The notes under the pieces are model-generated. The model was not told the origin of the DNA, ran no database searches, and saw only the letters and a list, made by a program, of their open reading frames with translations. Of a stretch of 64,000 bases of DNA, positions 38,501 to 45,798 are shown one piece after another (position 1 is the stretch's first letter; every line of letters begins with the position of its first letter). The DNA comes from Mycobacterium sp. Aquia_216 (GTDB lineage: Bacteria > Actinomycetota > Actinomycetes > Mycobacteriales > Mycobacteriaceae). The position numbers and the translations under genes were made by a program. Location of the stretch: NCBI RefSeq assembly GCF_026723865.1, contig NZ_CP113529.1, positions 310,001-374,000 of the forward strand, in the 5' to 3' direction.

Positions 38501-39647
38501 CGAAAAGGATGTCGCGACGGGCGACCGGCTGGTCACCGTCGCCCGCCAGGGCCTGTCTTACGGGGTGCATGTCGCCACCACTGCCACGGCATGGCTGGTG
38601 GGGCAAAAGCAGGCACTGGTCAATGTGTCCAACGCGCGGATTCAACTGCGGCTGAGCAATCCGGACGAAACCCAGATGGGAGAAGGCCTGGAGCGCCGAA
38701 AGGCCGCCCGCAATACTTTGGATCGGCCCGGGTTCGGTGTTACCCGGGAGGGTCACGAGCTGTTGATCGGTCTGCCGGAGATCACGTCGGCCACCGGCGA
38801 ACGAGTGCCGACGCGTCAGCTCGGCGCGGTCATTGCCGAGGTGACCGGTGTCGGCAGGTTGGAGAAGTTGGCGCGACTGCCCGAACGGATTCAGCTCGCC
38901 CAGATCATCGCCGCGTTCGCGGACACCGATGTGGCGGCGGACCCGTTCAACATCCCCTTCGCCATCGGCGAAAGCGCTTTGCAGCCAACATATTTGCCGA
39001 GTGGAGCGGTGCCCAGCATGCTGGTGCTGGGCCGGCAGTTGTGCGGTAAGACGACGACGCTGGCCGCCTTCGGGCAGGCGGTCATGAGCCGGTTTGGTCC
39101 CGAGCAGGCGCAGATCACCATCATCGATCCCAAGACTTCTCTCATCGGCAAAATTCGCGGACCGCACGTGCGCGCGTACGCCTATACCGCCGACGATATC
39201 GACGCGGTGATCGAGGAATTGGCGGCGATCATGCGCGATCGTCTTCCGCCCTCGGGCCTGAGCCAAGAAGAGTTGCTGAGCCGCAGCACGTGGGAAGGCC
39301 CGCACCATTTTCTGCTGATCGACGACGAGCAGGAACTCCGTCAACACGGTGCGATCGGCAGGGCCGCCGCGAGCGCGCCATTGTGGGGATTGATCGAACG
39401 CAGTCGCGAGATAGGCCTGCACGTGATTGCCTCGCGCCTGCCCGGAAACTGGGCGGGGATCTCCATTACGAATCCGTTCCTGCAAAAGATGACCAGTTCG
39501 CGGGCGCCCACCCTATTCATGGACAACGACCCGGCGACTGTGAAGGTCTTCGGCAGGGTAAGCGCGCAGCAACTTCCGCCCGGACGGGGCTTGCTCGTGA
39601 CCACCGACGGGGCGATCGAAGGAGTGCTGGTAGGAGCCCCGGACTAA
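35568..39647 (+). CDS. eccC: Type VII secretion ATPase EccC (EccCa+EccCb in one chain)
   Basis: 1359 residues. Two membrane helices near the N-terminus (~31-50 and ~62-85), then three FtsK/SpoIIIE-type ATPase domains. P-loops: GTSGSGKS (499-506), ATAQRGKS (861-868) and GRQLCGKT (1155-1162). Walker B: LLVIIDE (607-613) in domain 1; domain 2 has FLVVDNF without the second acidic residue; domain 3 has FLLIDDEQE. EccC selects substrates and powers ESX export. A single chain, as in ESX-2 to ESX-5, not split as in ESX-1. Located between eccB and PE/PPE as in ESX-2. Confidence 0.95.
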   Translation: MSKRGFVRGSRRPAPNVPPVRIAVAAPLALPEREPRNILLMIAVPALLVGIIGTLVVMYASGIRSLQSGFFPMIGLVGFGTLMFSGRFGRGRRISWGEQEKQRRTYLRQLDEDRDEVQRAAQEQRRSQLFVHGDPQQLDTIIGGPRMWERRPADPDFLDVRLGIGIQQASESAVSLQWPDVPIGEELEPVTGGALRDFILEQSKIRGIGKVLSLRSKPGFSFIGDDPSELHSLARSILCSLAVYHSSSDLKVMVVTRHPELWSWLVWLPHNQHDEMFDACGLRRLIFTSPNDLEEALDAELHRKGRGPWTPPVGMSPTSMPSPIESSIGLALGPHWVIVDDNVGTPEQWEGVTGQKGMAGITVLRLATRAGLGVGFADESERFTLREGRLRHRGTFYAVADMLAESTANRYARALARWAPMSAGDLSETDSQGGELLRALGISDPRELDVDRLWGESRGRGDHKWAMMPVGVKQGGELQQIILRAKDFGGFGFHSVVIGTSGSGKSEYFLSLCTGIALTHSPETFIVIFVDMKFESAAQDLQGFPHVAGSLSNLGKDDRHLAERMRKAVNGEIARRYRLFNAAGARDANEYEEMRLAGRDLEPVPILLVIIDEYLELFIHHPEWIDLVIHIGQEGRGCNVFFTLGGQRLDLSSLSKVKSNIAFRVALRAETAEDSRDVIGSDAALHLPSKENGYALLKVGPRDLEQFRCFYVSAPFVVPKRVVNVNKTVAMSFSQPRAFTWAYQPLSEADSEALAVADEPEEPDEFLFHSDGFRKKKLVDVIRESLMAHSARPPHQIWLPPLEVSEPMDVLVASWRRKPWYVDYGDNPGLVFPVGVVDIPEDHTQRVHAIDAEMDNIMVVATAQRGKSTTLMSLITSAALMYRPERVTFFCIGASLYPVEDLPHVVSVVSQTDNEGVSRTVASIEGLILAREASFKQYQIDISEFRERRFGTEREGGTDPADKFGDVFLVVDNFSDLYEKDVATGDRLVTVARQGLSYGVHVATTATAWLVGQKQALVNVSNARIQLRLSNPDETQMGEGLERRKAARNTLDRPGFGVTREGHELLIGLPEITSATGERVPTRQLGAVIAEVTGVGRLEKLARLPERIQLAQIIAAFADTDVAADPFNIPFAIGESALQPTYLPSGAVPSMLVLGRQLCGKTTTLAAFGQAVMSRFGPEQAQITIIDPKTSLIGKIRGPHVRAYAYTADDIDAVIEELAAIMRDRLPPSGLSQEELLSRSTWEGPHHFLLIDDEQELRQHGAIGRAAASAPLWGLIERSREIGLHVIASRLPGNWAGISITNPFLQKMTSSRAPTLFMDNDPATVKVFGRVSAQQLPPGRGLLVTTDGAIEGVLVGAPD

Positions 39648-39688
39648 GGCCGATCTGAGGCAGTCGGCTGGTCTGCAGAAAAGGTGAA

Positions 39689-39717
39689 TCGACACCTGCG
39701 GGCGTTCACCATAGAAT
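39689..39717 (+). promoter_or_regulatory. Promoter upstream of the PE-PPE pair
   Basis: -35 TCGACA (39689-39694), 17-base spacer, -10 TAGAAT (39712-39717). The predicted transcript start near 39724 leaves a ~104-base leader before the PE ATG. The promoter suggests PE-PPE can be expressed apart from eccB-eccC. Confidence 0.5.
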
Positions 39718-39775
39718 CAGGCCATTCCGCGATCTTTCGTCGGACACAACTTGCCTGGTGGGGAGCCAGCCAAAG

Positions 39776-39787
39776 GGGGTATACCCC
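39776..39787. promoter_or_regulatory. Perfect 12-bp palindrome in the PE leader
   Basis: GGGGTATACCCC is its own reverse complement and lies 41 bases before the PE start, with TGCGGGTGGG following. It could be a repressor site or an RNA hairpin stem; metal-sensor (CsoR-like) operators have similar G/C-tract half sites, but the arrangement differs, so no regulator is assigned. Confidence 0.35.
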
Positions 39788-39827
39788 TGCGGGTGGGAGC
39801 CGGGCATTCAGATTATCGGAGGGCAAA

Positions 39828-40133
39828 ATGAGTGGACTATTTGAAATGGCGCCGGACGCCGTTGATTTGTCGTCGGTAACCGAAGGGGCGATCAGTCAGG
39901 AGATGGCGGCTACCACCGCGGCCGGCGCGGCGGCGCTGACCGGTGTGTTGCCGATGGCGCCGGATGCCGATTCGGTGGAATTCGCCGCCGCGCTGAACGC
40001 TGCCGGCGGGGCCTACCTGGCGACCGCCTCCGAGCACGCCGGGCAGCGGACGGCCTTCTCGGGTGCACAGGGTCTGGCGTCTGCCACCGGCGTCATGACG
40101 GACGCATTGAACGCGGCCGCGAGCGCGTTCTAA
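39828..40133 (+). CDS. PE family protein (PE36-like)
   Basis: 101 residues, only a PE-type helical hairpin. It reads SGLFEMAPDAVDLSSVTEGA, ADSVEFAAALNAAGGAYLAT, EHAGQRTAFSGAQG. The canonical Pro-Glu near residue 8 is Pro-Asp here. CGGAGGG ribosome site 5 bases before the ATG. Next to a PPE gene and after eccC, as PE36 is in ESX-2. Expected to form a heterodimer with the downstream PPE and be exported by an ESX system. A clear YxxxD/E export motif is not obvious at the C-terminus. Confidence 0.85.
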   Translation: MSGLFEMAPDAVDLSSVTEGAISQEMAATTAAGAAALTGVLPMAPDADSVEFAAALNAAGGAYLATASEHAGQRTAFSGAQGLASATGVMTDALNAAASAF

Positions 40134-40139
40134 CCGATC

Positions 40140-41348
40140 ATGCCCGATCCCAGGTGGACAGGTCCTCCCGAGATCGTCGCCCAGATCTTCGAGGCCGGCA
40201 ATCCGGCATCGGTGCTCGCGAATAACGCGGTGTGGGTCACCGAGACCACGAGTAACGAACTGTCGGCCGGCCTCTCCAGCGTCAACGCGCTGGCCACGGC
40301 CGCGCACTGGCAGGGTGTGGGTGCGGTTGCCTCGATGGTGACGTCGACCGGCCTCAATGCGGGTTTGCAGACACTGGTGGGCTGGACCGCGTCGAAAATC
40401 GGTGTCACCACGGCGGCGGTCGAGGCCTTCATGATCGCGAGGTCCTCGGTCGTCCCGTCGGTGGTGTCGACGACTAACCGCGTCGAGTGGAAAGCATTGC
40501 TCGACACCAACTTCTTCGGTCAAAACACTCCCTTTATCGGGGAGCGGGACGGGGAGTACTACGGCCACCACTGGCCGACTAATTCGAGCATTGGATGGGC
40601 GTACTCCAGTGCGCTGGCCGCGCTCGTCGCCGCGCTGGCTGTTCCCCCGCCCCTCGCCCCCATGGGGGCTTCCCCCGCCGCACCTGCGGCAGCGGCGTCG
40701 GCGGTGGGTCAGGCGGCCGCGCAGGCCGGCATGAATGGGGCGGCGCAGGTAGGTAGCCAGGCGACGCAAGGTGCGGGGCAGGCAGCGTCCGCACCCGCCG
40801 AGGGCGGCAGCCAGCTCAGTTCCCTCATGGAGCAGCCGCTGCAGATGATTTCCGGCGTAACCGGGCAGCTGCAGCAGGTCGTTAAGGCGCCGATGGATGC
40901 GATCCAGGGGATGGCCAGCATGCCGCAGGGCCTGCTCCAGTCGATGACGAGCGCGTTTTCGTCGGCCGGCGCCGGCAATGCCGGAGCGGCTGGTGCTGCC
41001 GCCGAGCCCGCGATGCTGGCCGGGGCGACCGGTCCCCTTAGCGGCGTGGGTGGCGGCGGCGGCGTGGGTGGCGGCGGTGGCTTCCCGGGCGCCGGCCTGA
41101 CCAGCTACACGCGCCCCACCAGTAGTTTCGAGCCGGAGACGGGCGGGCGGCCGACCAGCCTGCGCGCCGGCGTGCTCAATGCGGCCGAGCTACGCGGCCC
41201 CACCTCTGCGACCAGTTCCGGCGCGGGCGGCTCGCCGATGCCCATGTCGCCGGCCGGCATGCTGGGGCAAGGCAAAGAAGGCCAGGCCGACAAGGACGTC
41301 ACCCGAGCTCGTGTCGTCGTCGGCGGCGATCGGACCGACCAGACGTAG
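40140..41348 (+). CDS. PPE family protein (PPE69/PPE68-like)
   Basis: 402 residues. PPE-like helical domain ~1-175: PDPRWTGPPEIVAQIF at the start, HWQGVGAVASMV (WxG turn), and EYYGHHWPTNSSIGWAYS. The C-terminal ~220 residues are Ala/Gly/Pro/Gln-rich with a GVGGGGGVGGGGG tract, then a conserved end (TSYTRPTSSFEPETGGRP). Both parts match PPE69 of ESX-2 in pattern. Six bases after PE, so co-transcribed. In full ESX loci esx genes and espG follow; here the cluster stops. Confidence 0.88.
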   Translation: MPDPRWTGPPEIVAQIFEAGNPASVLANNAVWVTETTSNELSAGLSSVNALATAAHWQGVGAVASMVTSTGLNAGLQTLVGWTASKIGVTTAAVEAFMIARSSVVPSVVSTTNRVEWKALLDTNFFGQNTPFIGERDGEYYGHHWPTNSSIGWAYSSALAALVAALAVPPPLAPMGASPAAPAAAASAVGQAAAQAGMNGAAQVGSQATQGAGQAASAPAEGGSQLSSLMEQPLQMISGVTGQLQQVVKAPMDAIQGMASMPQGLLQSMTSAFSSAGAGNAGAAGAAAEPAMLAGATGPLSGVGGGGGVGGGGGFPGAGLTSYTRPTSSFEPETGGRPTSLRAGVLNAAELRGPTSATSSGAGGSPMPMSPAGMLGQGKEGQADKDVTRARVVVGGDRTDQT

Positions 41349-41370
41349 CGGCGGGTTCTCCCCGCGCTGA

Positions 41371-41532
41371 TCGCCCGGGCTTGGGTGGCGGGGCCCGGCT
41401 CTCTTCGCGCTACGCGCTCATCGCCCGGGCTTGGGTAGGAGGGGCCCGGCTCTCTTCGCGCTACGCGCTCATCGCCCGGGCTTGGGTAGGAGGGGCCCGG
41501 CTCTCTTCGCGCTACGCGCTCATCGCCCGGGC
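41371..41532. repeat. Tandem ~51-bp minisatellite, three units plus a partial fourth
   Basis: Units begin TCGCCCGGGCTTGGGT at 41371, 41421 and 41472, and a partial one at 41523. Unit 1 is 50 bp (GTGGCGGGGCC); units 2 and 3 are 51 bp (GTAGGAGGGGCC) and identical. Each contains CTCTTCGCGCTACGCGCTCA. The array sits between the PPE stop and the convergent gene at 41520, whose stop codon and last few codons lie in the final copies. Confidence 0.95.
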
Positions 41533-42293
41533 CCGGGCGGGCCGGCGAAGGCTTGCGCGATCTCCAGCCAGCGCTGCGCGTCGGCTCCGTGCGCGGTGAT
41601 GTCGAGGGCGCTCAACGGCCGTCGCTGCGTGACCAGGAAGCAGAAGTCCTCGGCGGCGCCCGTGACCCGCTGGGTCGCATCGCCCGGACCCCAGGACCAG
41701 GTGTCGCCGCCGGGTGCGCGCAGCTCGACCAGAAACGGCTCGGCCGGCGGAACCAACTCGTTGACCACGAACGCGTAATCGCGGGTGCGGACGCCCAGAT
41801 GGGCGATGGAATGCAGTCGCTCGGTCGGCGCCCGCTTGACGCCGAGCGCGTCGGCGACGTCCAACCCGTGCGCCCAGGTCTCCATCAATCGCGCGGTGGC
41901 CATCGACGCCGGGCTCATCGGCGGCCCGAACCACGGCAACTTCCGACCCTCGTCCACCGTGCGCAGCGCGTCGTGCAACCGCGCCCGGGTGGCCCGCCAA
42001 TCGGCCAGCAGTTCGGGTGGTGCCGTGACCGCCAGCTCCGCTGCGCCCGCGTCGACAAAGCCGGTGGGGTCTTGCATCGCCTCGCCCAGCACCTCGGCGA
42101 ACCCCGGCTCGTCGGTGGCCGACAGCAGGGCGACCCGATCGGTCCACAGCAGGTGCGCGATTTGGTGTGCGACCGTCCAGCCGGGTGAAGGCGTCGGGTC
42201 GGCCCAGCGTGCCGCGGCGAGCGGCGCCACGAGTGCGTCGAGGTCATCGCTTTCGGCGCGCAGGTCGGCCACCATCGGTCCGGGATCCGCCAT
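41520..42293 (-). CDS. TIGR03084 / mycothiol-dependent maleylpyruvate isomerase-like protein (Rv0036c type)
   Basis: 257 residues. N-terminal DinB-like four-helix metal-binding domain ([20 protein letters not shown], with His in the first HxxH-type position, and [14 protein letters not shown]). The C-terminal part is an alpha/beta domain ([28 protein letters not shown]). Relatives are mycothiol-dependent enzymes; the substrate is unknown. Its stop codon and last residues PGPGR are encoded in the tandem repeat, so length may vary with repeat number. Eleven bases downstream of the MFS gene. Confidence 0.88.
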   Translation of the reverse strand: MADPGPMVADLRAESDDLDALVAPLAAARWADPTPSPGWTVAHQIAHLLWTDRVALLSATDEPGFAEVLGEAMQDPTGFVDAGAAELAVTAPPELLADWRATRARLHDALRTVDEGRKLPWFGPPMSPASMATARLMETWAHGLDVADALGVKRAPTERLHSIAHLGVRTRDYAFVVNELVPPAEPFLVELRAPGGDTWSWGPGDATQRVTGAAEDFCFLVTQRRPLSALDITAHGADAQRWLEIAQAFAGPPGPGR

Positions 42294-42303
42294 CTTGGCC
42301 TCC

Positions 42304-43590
42304 TTAGCGACTGGTCACCGGCTGGCCGCGCCGGCCGACGACACCGTGCACGGCGAGCCCGGCCAGGTAGAGCGCCGAGCCGAACACCACGAACATGGGT
42401 GCGTGCCCGTCGGCGGGGATCAACACCGCGGCCACCGTGATCGCGACGATGAACGACACCCAGAACAGCGCATCCTGCACCGCGAACACGTGGCCGCGCA
42501 GCGCGTCGTCGACGTCGAGCTGCATCGCCGAGTCCGCGCACAGCTTGATCATCTGGCCGGTCACACCCAGGAAGAAGCTGCACGCCACCATGACCGGCAG
42601 CGTCAGCCCCACACCCGCCAGCTCGATCAGCGCGGCCGCGGCCAAGGCACCGTTCACCGCGGCGTAGCGGCCCCAACGGCGCACCGCGGGTGGGGTCAGC
42701 AGGGTGGCCAGGAAGGACCCGAGCCCCGAGGCGGCGAAGAACACCAGCGCGATCCCCAGGCCGCCGAACGCGGGGTTGTGCGTGTGATGCGCCAGCAGCA
42801 GGATCACCAGCGAGTTGATGCCCACCACCATTCGGTGCGAAGCCAACCCGGACAGGGCGGCAGCGACCGTCGGCGTGGACACCACGGTTCGCGCACCGTG
42901 CAGCCACCCGGTGATGACCGCATAGATAACCGATCCGTGGACCGCGCGTTTGGTGTCGTCGGGCCCCAGCACGCGGGGGCCGAACCGCAGGGACAGCAGC
43001 AACGCGAGCGACACGGGAATCAGCGCCATGAAGATGATGACTGACGCGCCCCGGTCGCTACCGCCGACGAACCACCTGGGTATCAGCATGAAGTTGGCGC
43101 CAAAGAAGGCCGCGATGGCGCCGGAAGCGGTGGCGAGCGCATTCATAGTCACCACCTGTTCGCGCGGCACCACGTGGGGCAGTGACGCCGACAGTCCCGA
43201 GGCCACGAATCGCGAACAACCGTTAAAGAGCAACGCCCCCAGCAGCAGCGGCATCTCGCCGGCGCGCACCGCGAGAATCGTGCCGATGACCAGGATCAGC
43301 GCCAGGCGGCACAGGTTGGCGCCGACCAGGACCCACCGCCGGTCCCAGCGGTCCATCAGCGCACCGGCGAACGGTCCGAGCAGCGAATAGGGCAAGAACA
43401 GCACCGCGAATGCGAACGCGATCGACAAGGGGTCGGCTGCCCGGTCCGGATTGAACAGCAGCGCGCCGGCCACCGTCGCCTGGAAGAGCCCATCACCGAA
43501 CTGGCTCGCCATGCGCAGCTGAATAACCCGCCGTAGATCCGGCAGAGCGTGCACCGCCTGCCAGAGTTCGAAGGGTGCGCGCGATCGCAT
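42304..43590 (-). CDS. MFS transporter (Rv0037c type)
   Basis: About 428 residues, 10-12 membrane helices. MFS signature [15 protein letters not shown] in the loop between helices 2 and 3, and a related motif in the second half. N-terminus [13 protein letters not shown] preferred; the frame is open to 43674 but the extension is not hydrophobic or family-like. Substrate unknown; multidrug or metabolite export is usual. Divergent from the YqgE/AlgH gene. Confidence 0.88.
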   Translation of the reverse strand: MRSRAPFELWQAVHALPDLRRVIQLRMASQFGDGLFQATVAGALLFNPDRAADPLSIAFAFAVLFLPYSLLGPFAGALMDRWDRRWVLVGANLCRLALILVIGTILAVRAGEMPLLLGALLFNGCSRFVASGLSASLPHVVPREQVVTMNALATASGAIAAFFGANFMLIPRWFVGGSDRGASVIIFMALIPVSLALLLSLRFGPRVLGPDDTKRAVHGSVIYAVITGWLHGARTVVSTPTVAAALSGLASHRMVVGINSLVILLLAHHTHNPAFGGLGIALVFFAASGLGSFLATLLTPPAVRRWGRYAAVNGALAAAALIELAGVGLTLPVMVACSFFLGVTGQMIKLCADSAMQLDVDDALRGHVFAVQDALFWVSFIVAITVAAVLIPADGHAPMFVVFGSALYLAGLAVHGVVGRRGQPVTSR

Positions 43591-43734
43591 CCGGGTTTGG
43601 AACACAGCACCGACTTCCACGATTTGGGCTGGACAAAGGTCGTCGCACGCGACGCCGCTGTAATAACAGTACAAATGTTTGATGGCGGCGTTTGTTTGTG
43701 CCGAGCGATGCTACGGGAATGCGATGATGGACTG

Positions 43735-44340
43735 ATGCCGCACCCTGAAGATCCCGACGACTACATAGCACCCGCTGCTCAGCGGGTGCGTGCGGGTACT
43801 TTGCTGCTGGCCAATACCGACCTTCTCGAACCGACGTTTCGACGCAGCGTCATTTACATCGTCGAGCACAACGATGGCGGCACGCTGGGCGTGGTGCTCA
43901 ACCGGTCCAGCGAGACCGCGGTCTACAACGTGTTGCCGCAGTGGGCCAAGCTCGCCGCCAAGCCGAAGACGATGTTCATCGGAGGGCCGGTGAAGCGCGA
44001 CGCGGCCCTGTGCCTGGCGGCGCTGCGGATCGGCGCCGATCCGCAGGGTGTGCCGGGCTTGCGACACGTGTCGGGGCGGATCGTGATGGTCGACCTCGAC
44101 GCCGAGCCCGATCTGATTGCACCGCTGATCGAAGGCGTCCGAATCTACGCGGGGTATTCGGGCTGGACCATCGGTCAGCTCGAAGGCGAGATCGAGCGCG
44201 ATGATTGGATTGTTTTGTCGGCGTTGCCATCTGACGTTCTCGTCGGGACGAAGGAAGACCTGTGGGGACAGGTCCTGCGCCGGCAGCCGCTGCCGCTGTC
44301 GTTGCTGGCCACCCACCCGATCGACGTCAGCCGAAACTAG
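43735..44340 (+). CDS. UPF0301 YqgE/AlgH family protein (Rv0038 type)
   Basis: 201 residues (Mtb 202). Family motifs: RAGTLLLANTDLLEPTFRRS, YIVEHNDGGTLGVVLNR, FIGGPVKRDA, RIYAGYSGWTIGQLEGE and DDWIVLSALPSDVL. Start ATG 43735 (MPHPEDPDDYIAP) matches the orthologue. Cytosolic, function unresolved. Its TAG and that of the convergent transporter share the four bases CTAG at 44337-44340. Confidence 0.93.
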   Translation: MPHPEDPDDYIAPAAQRVRAGTLLLANTDLLEPTFRRSVIYIVEHNDGGTLGVVLNRSSETAVYNVLPQWAKLAAKPKTMFIGGPVKRDAALCLAALRIGADPQGVPGLRHVSGRIVMVDLDAEPDLIAPLIEGVRIYAGYSGWTIGQLEGEIERDDWIVLSALPSDVLVGTKEDLWGQVLRRQPLPLSLLATHPIDVSRN

Positions 44341-45350
44341 GCCTGCTCCCCCACCTCCGACGGCGCCGACTGCGCCGACGTTTCGTCCGCCTCGCGTGCG
44401 AGCCTGCTGGCGATCACGGCGCACACCACCAGTTGGATCTGGTGGAAGAGCATCAGCGGCAACATGGTCAGGCCCACGGTGGCGGCCGGGAAGAACACCA
44501 GCGCCATCGGCAGTCCGGACGCCAGGCTTTTCTTCGACCCGCAGAACAGCAGCACAATCGCGTCGCCGCGGTCCAGCCGCGCCAGTCGGCCGATCACCGT
44601 GGTGACGGCCAGGACGACGGCCAGCATCGCCGCCGCAACCAACGAGACCAGGATCAATCTCGACACGTCGACACTGGCCCAGATGCCTTCCACCACGCCC
44701 ATCGAGAACGCCGTGTACACAACCAGCAGGATGGATCCTCGATCGACGACCTTGAGCACGGCCGCATAGCGGCCGACCAAACCCGCGATCCATGGCCGCG
44801 CCAGCTGGCCGGCGGCGAACGGCAGCAAAAGCTGCAGCACGATGTCGCGGATCGAACTACCGTCCACGCGCACCGCGCCGCTGGTGTTCATCAGCAGCAC
44901 CACCAGCACGGGGGTCAGCACTATGCCGAGGAGGTTCGACAGCGACGCACTAACGATGGCGGCCGAAACATGGCCCCGCGCAATCGAAGTAAATGCGATC
45001 GAGGACTGCACGGTCGACGGGACAAGGCACAGGAACAGCACGCCGTTGTAGAGGTCGATCGTCAGGACAGAGGGCACCAACGCACGAGCAGCAAGACCGA
45101 GCAGCGGGAACAGCACGAACGTCGCGGCCAGCACGAGCAGGTGTAAACGCCATTGCCGGATGCCGTGCCAGGCCTGCTGTGGCGACAATCGGGCGCCGTA
45201 CAGGAAGAACAGCAGCGCGATCGCGGACTTCGCGGCGATCGACGCGGCGTCGGCGGCGTCGCCGTGGGCGGGCAGGACGGCAGCGAGCGCCACGGTCCCG
45301 GCGAGCGCCAGCAAAAATGGATCGAGGATCGTCGAGAAGCGCTTCAGCAT
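44337..45350 (-). CDS. SBF-like bile acid:sodium symporter family protein
   Basis: 337 residues, about nine to ten membrane helices. SBF-like signatures: FLYGARLSPQQAWHGIRQWR, CLVPSTVQSSIAFTSIARG, SLSNLLGIVLTP and LLFCGSKKSLASGLPMA. Members (YfeH type) transport organic anions with Na+; substrate unknown. Not at this place in Mtb as I recall, so a probable insertion between Rv0038 and Rv0039c homologues. The C-terminal tail is acidic. Confidence 0.9.
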   Translation of the reverse strand: MLKRFSTILDPFLLALAGTVALAAVLPAHGDAADAASIAAKSAIALLFFLYGARLSPQQAWHGIRQWRLHLLVLAATFVLFPLLGLAARALVPSVLTIDLYNGVLFLCLVPSTVQSSIAFTSIARGHVSAAIVSASLSNLLGIVLTPVLVVLLMNTSGAVRVDGSSIRDIVLQLLLPFAAGQLARPWIAGLVGRYAAVLKVVDRGSILLVVYTAFSMGVVEGIWASVDVSRLILVSLVAAAMLAVVLAVTTVIGRLARLDRGDAIVLLFCGSKKSLASGLPMALVFFPAATVGLTMLPLMLFHQIQLVVCAVIASRLAREADETSAQSAPSEVGEQA

Positions 45351-45388
45351 GGCGGCCTATCGCACGACGGCGGGTGGGTGGGGTTGCC

Positions 45389-45730
45389 TCAGTGGCAGGA
45401 CCGCGTGCAAGCGGCGCAGTCGCCTGCGCAGCTGGGTGCCGCGGCTTCCCGGAGCAGCGCGAACCGTGCGCTCTGCCACGAGCCGGCGGCCAGCGTGCCG
45501 AGGGCACCGGCCACGCAGACGATCAGCACCACGAAGGCGGTGTGCGCGGATGCGGCCAGTGCCACTACACCGCCGGCGGTCAGCATCACCGCGGCCGCCA
45601 ACTGTGTGGGCGCCATGGCGCGCAGCGCGACCTGGGTGGCGTCGACGGTGTGGTGGTGAGTGAGTGACCACGTTCCGAACCCGGCGGAAGCCACCGCCGC
45701 TAACACGCACACCACCCCGGCGATCAACAT
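45389..45730 (-). CDS. Small membrane protein (Rv0039c type)
   Basis: 113 residues with three predicted membrane helices (IAGVVCVLAAVASAGFGTW; QLAAAVMLTAGGVVALAA; AFVVLIVCVAGALGTLAAG). It ends in a Cys-rich tail (SCAGDCAACTRSC) that could bind metal. Position before mtc28 matches Mtb. Function unknown. Confidence 0.8.
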   Translation of the reverse strand: MLIAGVVCVLAAVASAGFGTWSLTHHHTVDATQVALRAMAPTQLAAAVMLTAGGVVALAASAHTAFVVLIVCVAGALGTLAAGSWQSARFALLREAAAPSCAGDCAACTRSCH

Positions 45731-45798
45731 GGGCTCACAATACGAGCCCGGCTATGGATCCGCGCGCCGGGCTCCACAGCGCTTGTGTCGGTGCCGAA

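Noticed and set aside
41371..41532. CRISPR array
   Set aside because: Repeats are directly abutting with no unique spacers and there are no cas genes; it is a minisatellite.
44337..44340. Shared CTAG stop codons of convergent genes as a functional site
   Set aside because: TAG is a palindromic part of CTAG, so such overlaps arise by chance when convergent genes abut.
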